In this document: positions 17,208 through 25,149 of the stretch, piece by piece | How positions within the stretch are numbered: the stretch's first letter is position 1 | Layout: each line of letters starts with the position of its first letter | NCBI GenBank assembly: GCA_051651625.1 | Contig: JBOFSQ010000038.1 | Span: forward strand, 17,764 to 81,763 | DNA: 64,000 nt | DNA from: JBOFSQ01 sp051651625 | Lineage (GTDB): Bacteria > Planctomycetota > Planctomycetia > Pirellulales > Thermoguttaceae | Reading direction: 5' to 3' | Program-made: the position numbers and the translations under genes | Notes under the pieces: generated by a model | The model's input: only the letters and a program-made list of their open reading frames with translations | Database searches by the model: none | What the model was told of the DNA's origin: nothing

Positions 17208-18275
17208 TCAGTTGGTCAGTTCGAGCGGCAACGAGTCGCTGAACGGTAGCGGCGAAGAACTGTTTTTCTCTGGTGCGGACGTGTTTGCTGTTGGGGCTGG
17301 CTTGCTACCGGCTATTGGTGAACTGAGTATTTTCCCAAAGTTTTTGTCGCGTTCGCGTCGTTCGCGTGCCGCCTGACCGTCTGGGTGCGCGTGTTCGGTT
17401 TCGAGTTGAGACAGTGCCGCCTTTGTCTGGGCTGGTCGCATTTCCTTATTGGCGTCACAAATTTCGGCAGGACACGCACACGGCGAACGCAAACAAAACT
17501 TGCACGCATAGGCATACGAAACTTGTCCGGCTCGCGGCCCAGTCGTACACTGGCACTCTTCCGCACGGCAATAATCGCACGTCCATCGAAACGTCGTCGG
17601 ACGCTGGTAGGCACCCCACATTGCTGGATTCCATGTCGGCTTGTAGTACGGTGCGGGATTGTAGTAAACGGGAAAACGTCCGGCACCGTTGTTGTAGAAG
17701 TTTGTGACAATCCGAGGCGGACGCCCAAAGTGTGGATTGTAGTTATACGGATTGAACTCACCTTTCGGGCCGTGTCCGTCGGCGGTGTGTTCGCATGGGT
17801 CGCTGCGGCGGGCGCGACACGCATCACACGTTCCGCACGGTTCTTCGCCAGCCGTAACGTCACAAAACGAACAAGTGTTCAAATCGCGCGGCTGAACACA
17901 GTGGCGGCAAATCCGTTTCTGGCAAGGAAAACCATCACGGCACGACGGACACCGACCACATGGAACAAGCTCACCACCCTTACAGATTGGGCAAACGGCA
18001 CCGGCAGTTGTGTCGAGTGGAATCGACATTGGCGATGTGACGGGTTCTGCTGTCTGGATAGTTTGTGGCGGAACTTGGGCAACGCGCACCGGTGACGATG
18101 TGCGCTGCACAGCTTCAACTGATGGGGCAGGGCGTAGATCGCGCCGCACCGCTACATCCGACGAAACCGGCGGCGTCAGCGACGCAGCAGATTGACGCGA
18201 TTGCGCCACAACAGTTCCGCAACTGACCGCAAATAAAACCAGACTACCAAACCAAAGCAAGTTTCGTTTTGTCAT
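17208..18275 (-). CDS. Exported cysteine-rich protein of unknown function
   Basis: This is a 355-residue protein that I do not recognise. It has an N-terminal signal sequence (WFGSLVLFAVSCGTVVA) followed by a Thr/Val/Pro-rich linker. From about 100 to 280 it has more than 25 Cys in knuckle-like pairs: CPIC, CGRCPSC, CQKRICRHC, CSFC, CGTCDAC, CDYC, CQC, CKFC and CAC. The spacing suggests several zinc ribbons or disulphides rather than haem, as no CxxCH occurs. A Tyr/Pro/Asn-rich segment (FNPYNYNPHFGRPP) splits the Cys-rich region. The C-terminus is polar and disordered. It may be a cell-envelope scaffold protein. Confidence 0.65.
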   Translation of the reverse strand: MTKRNLLWFGSLVLFAVSCGTVVAQSRQSAASLTPPVSSDVAVRRDLRPAPSVEAVQRTSSPVRVAQVPPQTIQTAEPVTSPMSIPLDTTAGAVCPICKGGELVPCGRCPSCRDGFPCQKRICRHCVQPRDLNTCSFCDVTAGEEPCGTCDACRARRSDPCEHTADGHGPKGEFNPYNYNPHFGRPPRIVTNFYNNGAGRFPVYYNPAPYYKPTWNPAMWGAYQRPTTFRWTCDYCRAEECQCTTGPRAGQVSYAYACKFCLRSPCACPAEICDANKEMRPAQTKAALSQLETEHAHPDGQAARERRERDKNFGKILSSPIAGSKPAPTANTSAPEKNSSSPLPFSDSLPLELTN

Positions 18276-18410
18276 GACATCACCACCCAGATTACATCAG
18301 TGTCGCTTCAAGCAGGCCAATCGGCTTACCCTTCGCAACCAGTCTAGCATGCAATTCTTGCGTAGGCGGAAAGATTTCACAACGATTCAAGAATCCATCG
18401 CGCACGCGAT

Positions 18411-19535
18411 TTACCGCGTGGTTCGTCCGTGGAAGAGAATGTCGTCGCCGGACGGAAGCCACTCGGAAGATGCAAACGTAACTGCGTTACACATCTCCGT
18501 CAGGCCACAACCAGCAATCGGCGTCGGCGATGCGGCACCGCCAATCAACTTTGGTGCGACGAATGCGTAGACTTCGTCGATGAGGTTTTCGTCGAAGAAC
18601 GAACCGAGAATTCGTCCGCCACCTTCGACGAGAAGATTTGTCACGCCACTCTTTGCAAGGTGCGTGAGGAGAATGTTGAGTCGTGTCGTTCCGTCGTCGA
18701 TGAGCAGAGTTTCTGCACCAGCCACTTCAAGACGCTTGCGTTCTGCATCCGTCGCGGTCGCGGCAACAACAAGGAGCGGCACGTCGCACGCCGTCGCCAG
18801 AAGACGACTCGATTCGCCAACCGATTCAGTTCGCCCGACGACGATTCGTCGCGGCGTGCGAACGTTAGAGCCGCAAACATCACGAACCGTGAGGAGCGGG
18901 TCATCGCGTCGCGCTGTTTCACCGCCGATCAAGATCGCATCGACACGGCTGCGAAGCTGCATCACCGTTGCCCGCGACGCGGCACAAGAAATCCAGCGAC
19001 TCGAACCGGTCGTGCTGGCGATCTTGCCATCGAGCGTCATTGCATACTTTGCGATAACCCACGGGCGATTGTTCTTGAGTCGCATCAAGTATGGCGCGAG
19101 AACGTATTGCGCCGCGATTTCCTCGACGCCGACAGTTACGTCGATTCCGTTTTGGCGAAGCTGTGCAACGCCTTCACCGCTGACGTGTGGAAACGGGTCG
19201 AGCGTGGCGACAACAACGCGACGAGGCCGCGCCGCAAGAATTGCATCGGTACACGGCGGCGTCTTGCCGGTGTGACAACACGGTTCAAGCGTGACGTAAA
19301 TCGTTGCACCATTGGGGTCGGTCTTGCACGAATTGAGTGCGACAACTTCAGCGTGCGGACCGCCAAACGTTGCGTGATAACCTTCGCCCAAAACAACACC
19401 ATCGCGGACGACAACACACCCGACCATCGGATTCGGTTCAACACAACCTTCGCCGCGCACCGCAAGCGATACCGCGCGACGCATCCAGTATGCGTCGTCG
19501 GCTGTTTGGTTGTGTGACGTTGTTTCTGGGTACAT
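18411..19535 (-). CDS. ribD: Bifunctional riboflavin biosynthesis deaminase/reductase
   Basis: RibD carries out the second and third steps of riboflavin synthesis: deamination of the pyrimidine from GTP and NADPH reduction of its ribose. The 374 residues contain an N-terminal deaminase with HAE (61-63) and PCCHTGKTPPC (85-95), giving the zinc ligands His61, Cys86 and Cys95. The C-terminal reductase starts near RPWVIAKYAMTLDGKIA and contains LLVEGGGRI. No other rib gene is in the window. The start lies 12 bases downstream of a transposon-like repeat. Confidence 0.93.
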   Translation of the reverse strand: MYPETTSHNQTADDAYWMRRAVSLAVRGEGCVEPNPMVGCVVVRDGVVLGEGYHATFGGPHAEVVALNSCKTDPNGATIYVTLEPCCHTGKTPPCTDAILAARPRRVVVATLDPFPHVSGEGVAQLRQNGIDVTVGVEEIAAQYVLAPYLMRLKNNRPWVIAKYAMTLDGKIASTTGSSRWISCAASRATVMQLRSRVDAILIGGETARRDDPLLTVRDVCGSNVRTPRRIVVGRTESVGESSRLLATACDVPLLVVAATATDAERKRLEVAGAETLLIDDGTTRLNILLTHLAKSGVTNLLVEGGGRILGSFFDENLIDEVYAFVAPKLIGGAASPTPIAGCGLTEMCNAVTFASSEWLPSGDDILFHGRTTR

Positions 19536-19546
19536 GGCCGGTTACT

Positions 19547-19689
19547 AGACCTGTTCGGAAACATAAAATTGGGGCGATTTGGTAGTTCAGGTTCGGCATA
19601 GCCGAACCCTCCAGTTATCAACGCCGTAGGCGTTTGGAGGGTTCGGCTATGCCGAACCGCTGTGCGGGTGCAAGTCTCTGAACAGGTCT
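19547..19689. mobile_element. MITE-like double-hairpin element, family C, copy 1
   Basis: This 143-bp element is bounded by inverted ends AGACCTGTTCGGA (19547-19559) and TCTGAACAGGTCT (19677-19689). Inside are two arms, 19590-19612 and 19636-19658, that are inverted copies. Each arm contains its own hairpin GGTTCGGC-ATA-GCCGAACC. A small CAACGCC/GGCGTTT stem lies between them. There is no coding capacity, so mobility would need a transposase in trans. Its right end overlaps the fliG stop codon. Copy 2 is at 32328-32426. Confidence 0.75.
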
Positions 19690-20686
19690 ACTGAATGAAG
19701 CGTTCTTCGCCACCGTCGTTGTTGATGGTGACATCGCCAGAGTCTTCAAGTCGCCGGATGACATCGACGATTTCTTGCTGTACCGTTTCGACTTCCGATG
19801 CGCGGAGTGCTCCCAAGAAGTCCATTTCTTCTTGGAGCATTTGTGCGGCTCGTTTCGACATGTTGCGAAAAATTTTCTCGCGTAGCTCTTCGCTGCTCCC
19901 CTTGAGAGCCTTCGCCCACTGCGAACTTTCAACACCTTTGAGGATCGTTTGAATGTCTGTATCGGTGAGTTTGAGAATGTCTTCAAAGACAAACATAAGA
20001 CGCCGAATATCATCGACGAGTTGCGGGTCGTCTTGTGCGAGTGTTTCCATGATCGTTCTACCGGTGGCGCGGTCGATTACGTTCATGATTTCTGCAACAG
20101 CATCGACACCGCCGGCACTTTCAAAGCGTTGGCTCATCACGCTTGCCATACGCACTTCCAACCCTTTCTCGACCTCTTTGATGATGTCTGGACTCGTTTG
20201 CTGCATCGTCGCGATCCGGCGAATGACTGCAATCTGCCGTTCAGGCGTGAGTGCATTGATCACGTCCGATGCCTGACTAGGTGCCAGATGCGTGATGATT
20301 AGCGCAATCGTCTGCGGGTGTTCCTCGACGATAAACGTAGCAAGGTTTTGGCTGTCAACTTTCTGCAAGAAACCGAACGGTATCGCTTCGAGCGACGCGC
20401 GAACGGAGTCGATGATCGCCGAACCATCGGCACCGAGAGCCGACTCCGCGAGCGACGCCGCCACGTTGAAACCGCCCGCGCTGCCTAGTAGCTTCGTCGG
20501 GTTCGCACGCGAGAACTCCTTGATGACGTTCTCTTGCTCTTCGGGCGTAATCATACCGATCTTCGCAATCTCGGTCATGACGACCTCGACCTGCTTCTGC
20601 GGCAACCGCGTCAGAATCTCCGCCGCCGCTTCCTCCGGTATGCTGACCAAAAATACTGCTGCTTTGCGTAAATTGTTTGTGGCCAT
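19688..20686 (-). CDS. fliG: Flagellar motor switch protein FliG
   Basis: FliG forms the rotor ring of the flagellar C-ring and contacts the stator to generate torque and switching. The 332 residues match its length. The N-terminal part (RKAAVFLVSIPEEAAAEILTRL) and the armadillo-like middle with EHPQTIALIITHLAPSQASDVI are characteristic. The C-terminal torque helix has MSKRAAQMLQEEMDFLG with its charged residues. No other flagellar genes are adjacent. Its TAG stop is formed where the MITE-like element begins. Confidence 0.93.
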   Translation of the reverse strand: MATNNLRKAAVFLVSIPEEAAAEILTRLPQKQVEVVMTEIAKIGMITPEEQENVIKEFSRANPTKLLGSAGGFNVAASLAESALGADGSAIIDSVRASLEAIPFGFLQKVDSQNLATFIVEEHPQTIALIITHLAPSQASDVINALTPERQIAVIRRIATMQQTSPDIIKEVEKGLEVRMASVMSQRFESAGGVDAVAEIMNVIDRATGRTIMETLAQDDPQLVDDIRRLMFVFEDILKLTDTDIQTILKGVESSQWAKALKGSSEELREKIFRNMSKRAAQMLQEEMDFLGALRASEVETVQQEIVDVIRRLEDSGDVTINNDGGEERFIQ

Positions 20687-20727
20687 AACTTAACTCGATT
20701 CGTTACGACGGAGACGTATGACGTGTC

Positions 20728-22815
20728 TTATCGTCGTGGTGTCGTTGCTGCTGCGGTTTGGTCAACTACTTCGTGTGCGAGTGTGATCATTTCCTCGCGG
20801 TCGAGTGGGAGGCGATGCACGCTCCACTCCGCCGAACCAATTTGCGGTACTGCTCGCGGTGATACCGCTTGGATCAATCGGTTGTTCGCGTCGAAGTGTA
20901 TGTCGGCTATCGGGAATTGCGATGGCCCGCGCGGTGAAAGTGTGATCGGATCGGCTAAGTCGCCGTTACTTCCGACTCGCCAAAGCTGAAGTGACGACGT
21001 GCCGCTGAGCACCGAAAGAAACGAGTTGTCTGGACTGATTTCAATACTGCGTACACCGCCTATTCGCGTTGCAAGTACGATGGGCGTGTGAACTATTGCT
21101 GCTCGCAACGTGCCGACGTTCCACGCCAGAAGTTGCTGGTCGAGACCCCCGGAAAGCAACGTCTGCGAGTTTGGAAGTGCGGTGAGCACGGTCACCCATC
21201 CGCGGTGTCCGGTGAGCGTTCCGAGCGGTACCGACATGCCGTTTTTCAGTCCCCACAAACGAATCGTGTTGTCTTCGCCACCAGTTGCGATCCACGAATG
21301 GTCAGGCGCGATGGCGATTGACAAGATTCCGCTATCGTGTGCTTTTATCGCTGATAGACCAATTCCTGTCACGGTGGCGGTCAGATCGTAGATGCGTAAA
21401 CTTCCGTCTTCGCTCCCGATAGCGAGCCAGTGTGAATGGCGGCAAAACGCGAGCGACTTCACCGGTTGCGTGTGGCCGCGAAGTGGAATCGGTTGGTGCC
21501 AAGCGGGCGCATCAACAAGACGCTGACACTGCGCAACCGATGCGATGTTCCATAACAAACACTGCGCAGGTACGCTGGATACATTGCGTTCGTTGCGTGT
21601 TCCAGTGAACGCAACCATCCACAAACCGTCTGGCGACAGCGCAACTTTGCGAAGTCCGGGAAGAACGACGGGCAACGTGAAACCGCTTTGCTCGGCGTGA
21701 CCGTGCGGGCGAGTCCACCACCAAGTTATCGTTCCGTCTGCGCACCCCGCGACGACGAAACGTTCATCTGGAGTCATGCAAAGACTTACTACTGGAGATG
21801 CCGTTTCCGTCAGTGTTTTTACCTCGTGCTTTTGTGCGTCCCACAGTTTGATCGTACCGCCACGACACGCTGCGGCAATAAATCGTCCTCTAGGTGTTAC
21901 TGCTATCGACTCGATCTGCGGGAGCGAATCCATGACTGGTTCGGCCACACGCAAACCCAAAAGCAATGCACGCAACAAATGGCTCTGCTGCGCAACGGTC
22001 TCGCTTCGCTGCGACGTTACCAGCAGGTCGTTCACCTCCAAACACATAGCGAGGCTTTCGAGTGGATTCTCGGACGCTATCGCCGCTGCACGCTCAAGTT
22101 GCTGCGATGCAAGAGTGGAGTTGTCTTCGCTGCGAACCTCACTCGGCGTGAACAGGTCGTTCAACGTCGTCTGTGGATCGGACGTGACTAACGTTTCGTT
22201 CGCAATGTTTTCTTCGGTGGGCAGGGCGATTGGTGGCGCAATTGGTGGCGCGATTGGCAGCGCGGCGATGCGTGGTGACGCGGCAACTTCGGTGCGTTCT
22301 GCAACCGCCAACCATTCAGCACCGGTGCTGGTGATTGGCGTAAGAAGCTCGCTTGCTGTTGTGGTTGCGTTCGCTGGATGAGCGGGAAACACTGCCGACG
22401 GCGACACGGCAGAAGCAATCTTGTGTGACGGTGGCAGAGTGGCGTCAACGATCTTGCTTGGTTCGCGTCCGAGAAATGTCAGCATCATCACGGCCACGCC
22501 GCCAACAATACTGGCCAACTGGAGCAAAACGAGGCGTCGTCGATGTTGGTTGTTCGTGCTCGATTTCGGCTGCGTGACGATTTCTGGAACTGGAAGATTT
22601 AACCGTCGTCGCCGTCCTGCGCGGCGTTGCGATCTCGCACAACTTGGTTGGTGCGCGAAGTCGAAGTCACAACACGGACAGACAACTGCTACACCGTCAC
22701 TCCACACCTTAACGACAAACCCGCACTGCGGACAGACGTGTCCGTGGTGGTCGGTTTTTGCTGGCGAGTTGGTCGCCGGTCGCTGATGCGGGTGTGGTGC
22801 AACAAATCGGGTCAT
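20728..22815 (-). CDS. Membrane-anchored WD40-repeat protein with N-terminal zinc ribbon
   Basis: This is a 695-residue protein. Residues 28-49 form a zinc-ribbon-like site (CPQC, then CPCC). A single membrane span follows at about 92-112 (LVLLQLASIVGGVAVMMLTF). A long low-complexity linker and a helical segment lead to a beta-propeller from about 300 to the end. Propeller repeats include VKSLAFCRHSHWLAIGSEDG, LSIAIAPDHSWIATGGEDN and TIRLWG. The topology suggests a cytoplasmic zinc ribbon and a periplasmic propeller or the reverse. It probably serves as a protein-interaction scaffold. The partner is unknown. Confidence 0.75.
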   Translation of the reverse strand: MTRFVAPHPHQRPATNSPAKTDHHGHVCPQCGFVVKVWSDGVAVVCPCCDFDFAHQPSCARSQRRAGRRRRLNLPVPEIVTQPKSSTNNQHRRRLVLLQLASIVGGVAVMMLTFLGREPSKIVDATLPPSHKIASAVSPSAVFPAHPANATTTASELLTPITSTGAEWLAVAERTEVAASPRIAALPIAPPIAPPIALPTEENIANETLVTSDPQTTLNDLFTPSEVRSEDNSTLASQQLERAAAIASENPLESLAMCLEVNDLLVTSQRSETVAQQSHLLRALLLGLRVAEPVMDSLPQIESIAVTPRGRFIAAACRGGTIKLWDAQKHEVKTLTETASPVVSLCMTPDERFVVAGCADGTITWWWTRPHGHAEQSGFTLPVVLPGLRKVALSPDGLWMVAFTGTRNERNVSSVPAQCLLWNIASVAQCQRLVDAPAWHQPIPLRGHTQPVKSLAFCRHSHWLAIGSEDGSLRIYDLTATVTGIGLSAIKAHDSGILSIAIAPDHSWIATGGEDNTIRLWGLKNGMSVPLGTLTGHRGWVTVLTALPNSQTLLSGGLDQQLLAWNVGTLRAAIVHTPIVLATRIGGVRSIEISPDNSFLSVLSGTSSLQLWRVGSNGDLADPITLSPRGPSQFPIADIHFDANNRLIQAVSPRAVPQIGSAEWSVHRLPLDREEMITLAHEVVDQTAAATTPRR

Positions 22816-22888
22816 CGCCTCGATTCATCGGCATGCGCCGCACGCACAACACGCTAAATACGGAAAACCGACACAACTACTACCATCG

Positions 22889-23221
22889 CTAAACTTCGCC
22901 CATACAGACAGGTTCCCGCGTGTTTTCGATCATCCAGTTTGCGTAAGGTGCGTTGACTTCAACGATCTGAATCGCCGTAATTTGCGGGCACAGATAAGGA
23001 TGGAGCGATTCGACAAGCTGGGCGATTTGCGAAAAAAGTCCGCGCCGAGTTTTGGCGATGGCGAGTCGTTCGGGCGAGTGCTCGCGTTTTCCTTCCCAAG
23101 TGTAGAACGACTCGATTGGCACAATCTGCACGCACGCCACGAGTCGCTCATCGAGAAGTTTCTCGGCAATTTTGACCGCAGATTCTTCGTCGGGAAACGT
23201 GATTTGGACTTCGATGAACAT
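22889..23221 (-). CDS. cutA: Divalent-cation tolerance protein CutA
   Basis: CutA1 is a small trimeric cytoplasmic protein linked to copper and divalent-metal tolerance. This 110-residue protein has the typical order: IEVQITFPDEESAVKIAEKLL, LVACVQIVPIESFYTWEGK, KTRRGLF and a C-terminal YANWMIENT. The start at 23221 is chosen because it lies one base after the stop of the cytochrome gene; a longer frame begins inside that gene. The pairing with a membrane cytochrome is likely an operon. Confidence 0.88.
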   Translation of the reverse strand: MFIEVQITFPDEESAVKIAEKLLDERLVACVQIVPIESFYTWEGKREHSPERLAIAKTRRGLFSQIAQLVESLHPYLCPQITAIQIVEVNAPYANWMIENTREPVCMGEV

Positions 23222-23222
23222 G

Positions 23223-23771
23223 TCAGTGGTCTCCGTCGTGACAGGCATTGCAGAGGAATTCGCGCGGTGCTGACAAGAGTCCTTTTCCTTTGACGGTCGA
23301 ACCGTGAAGTGCGTGACACAGTTCGCAATCTTGAAGCGGTTCGAAGACGTGTCCGTGCGTGACCGCGAACTCCTTCGCTGGATGACAGACCAAACAAGCA
23401 GTGAACGGAAGCAGCCGTCCGACTATCGGCGACGCCCCATCGGCATCAATAACTTCGTGGCAGTCGCTGCACGTTTCGGATTTGTTGATGTCGATGTGCG
23501 ACTTTGGCGCGACATTGTGTACGGTCTCGGTAGGGAGTGCCACTGTTCGTTTTGATGGCGGTGTTTTCAGTTCGAGACCAACGGCAGACTGCTGCCTCGC
23601 TTGAGCGAGAAAATCTTTGATGTTTTTCGGCAACCACATCTCGCCATCGAAATCAATACACCAGTCAACAAGCAAAAACATCAGCGCACCGCCGAAGATG
23701 AGCGTCATCACGACGGAAACAAAAGCCTGAACGGCAAATATCGCGCCGCTATTTTTCGATTGATTTGACAT
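23223..23771 (-). CDS. Membrane-anchored tetrahaem cytochrome c
   Basis: This 182-residue protein has an N-terminal membrane anchor (11-36) and a periplasmic domain with four c-type haem sites: CSDCH 101-105, CLVCH 126-130, CELCH 149-153 and CNACH 174-178. Additional His residues (H91, H139, H141, H156) could serve as distal ligands. It probably passes electrons across or along the cytoplasmic membrane, in the manner of NapC/NrfH or doubled-CXXCH proteins, but it is not a clear member of either. The gene directly precedes cutA and follows the thioredoxin-fold gene by about 36 bases. Confidence 0.85.
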   Translation of the reverse strand: MSNQSKNSGAIFAVQAFVSVVMTLIFGGALMFLLVDWCIDFDGEMWLPKNIKDFLAQARQQSAVGLELKTPPSKRTVALPTETVHNVAPKSHIDINKSETCSDCHEVIDADGASPIVGRLLPFTACLVCHPAKEFAVTHGHVFEPLQDCELCHALHGSTVKGKGLLSAPREFLCNACHDGDH

Positions 23772-23807
23772 GTGTATGCAAAATGCAAACCGGATTGTTG
23801 TAGTCTC

Positions 23808-25118
23808 TCATTCAAGGTTGAGCACCGGCTTGACTTCGATTGTACCGCGACTCTCTTCGGGGTTTTGTACCTTCCCTTTGACACGGAGACAGATCGCAAC
23901 ATTGTCGGGCGGCGTAGTTGGAACGACAATGCGAAGCGTGAGCGATGGCGACTCGCTCGAAACTTTTCCGCCGCGTGGCGTGGCGGGGAACACCTGTTCA
24001 CCGACAACCAGCTCGACACTTTCAATCTCAAGCGTCGCCTTTCCAGCCGTTGCGTTGAATGTGATCCCATACGTTGCGGGCCGCGAAAAGAAGCGGCGAC
24101 AACCGATCTCTATCGGCCAGTCGAACGCACCGCTGGCCACGTCTTTCGGGAACCAGCCGTAAGGGATTGACACGTCGCCTTCGCCGCTGTAACAAAGAGT
24201 GCCGAGCATACCGAGTCCGAGGTGCGACTGCGGATCGAGCTTCACGCCGTCGCGGAGCATCTCCCAACACTGCGCGTTCCGCTGGGGATGATTTTTGTAG
24301 ACGATGAATCCTGCCAGAAAGATCGCCTGATTCTGTTCCGTCGTGAGGACGGCGTTTCGCTGGTCGTTCTTGGCTGCGAGCCATTTCTGTTCGGCCTCGT
24401 CAAACTTTTTGTCGGCGACAAGCTGCGCGAACTCGCCACAAAATCCGCGTACATTCCACTGAAACCGTCGCTGATAACCAGAGGCGTCATCGGGATCAGA
24501 CGACTTGATTTCCTCAAATATCGGTTTGTACGATTCGCGGAGAACGTGAATCGGCACCAAGTCGGTCAGCGCAACGATCCCACTCGCAAGCGCGACGCTT
24601 TTTTCTGTACCGGTCAAGTTGGTGGCGCGGTTCCAGTTGTCGTCGCGTATCTTGGACGCTTCGGCGGCGCGTTTGAGAAACGCTGTTGTCGCTGCGACGT
24701 TCGTTCCAAAATGAAAGGCGACATTATTCTGTATCGCCAAGATTCGCCCTTGGGAATCGTAGCAGACGATTGCGGGGTGCGCATCGATCTTCGGGAGTAG
24801 CGTCTTGAACGCCTCGCGTCGCGCGGCGTTTGGCGAAGTCTTATCGTCGGCTGGTGTCTTCTCTTCGAGGTCGATAACATCAAGAACATACTGCGGCGAA
24901 ACCGCCGCAACAAACGCGGCATCTTCCCAAACAGACTTCTGAAATGTCACGCTTGCCGGAATCCAGTCGCTACCGGTGTAGAGAATCGCCACCAACTTCT
25001 TCTGCGAAACCGCATCTTGAAGCAGAGCCTCACCGTTCGGCGAGACGTTCGGCGCGCCGAACACAACCGCACTCAACATCGTAAACCATATCACAAAATT
25101 AATCGTTCGTGTACGCAT
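23808..25118 (-). CDS. Exported thioredoxin-fold protein lacking the CxxC motif
   Basis: This is a 436-residue secreted protein. It has a signal peptide (FVIWFTMLSAVVFGA) and a thioredoxin-like domain over about 28-160. In related proteins the active site follows Gly-Ser-Asp-Trp as C-x-x-C; here it reads GSDWIPAS, with Ile53 and Ser56, so disulphide exchange is impossible. The central region (170-300) is helical and TPR-like. The C-terminal third is beta-rich (LTLRIVVPTTPPDNVAICLRV). It may be a carrier or structural module. GAGGAG upstream supports the start. Confidence 0.65.
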   Translation of the reverse strand: MRTRTINFVIWFTMLSAVVFGAPNVSPNGEALLQDAVSQKKLVAILYTGSDWIPASVTFQKSVWEDAAFVAAVSPQYVLDVIDLEEKTPADDKTSPNAARREAFKTLLPKIDAHPAIVCYDSQGRILAIQNNVAFHFGTNVAATTAFLKRAAEASKIRDDNWNRATNLTGTEKSVALASGIVALTDLVPIHVLRESYKPIFEEIKSSDPDDASGYQRRFQWNVRGFCGEFAQLVADKKFDEAEQKWLAAKNDQRNAVLTTEQNQAIFLAGFIVYKNHPQRNAQCWEMLRDGVKLDPQSHLGLGMLGTLCYSGEGDVSIPYGWFPKDVASGAFDWPIEIGCRRFFSRPATYGITFNATAGKATLEIESVELVVGEQVFPATPRGGKVSSESPSLTLRIVVPTTPPDNVAICLRVKGKVQNPEESRGTIEVKPVLNLE

Positions 25119-25149
25119 CGAAAACTCCTCGTCGCAGTGAAGAAAAAAA

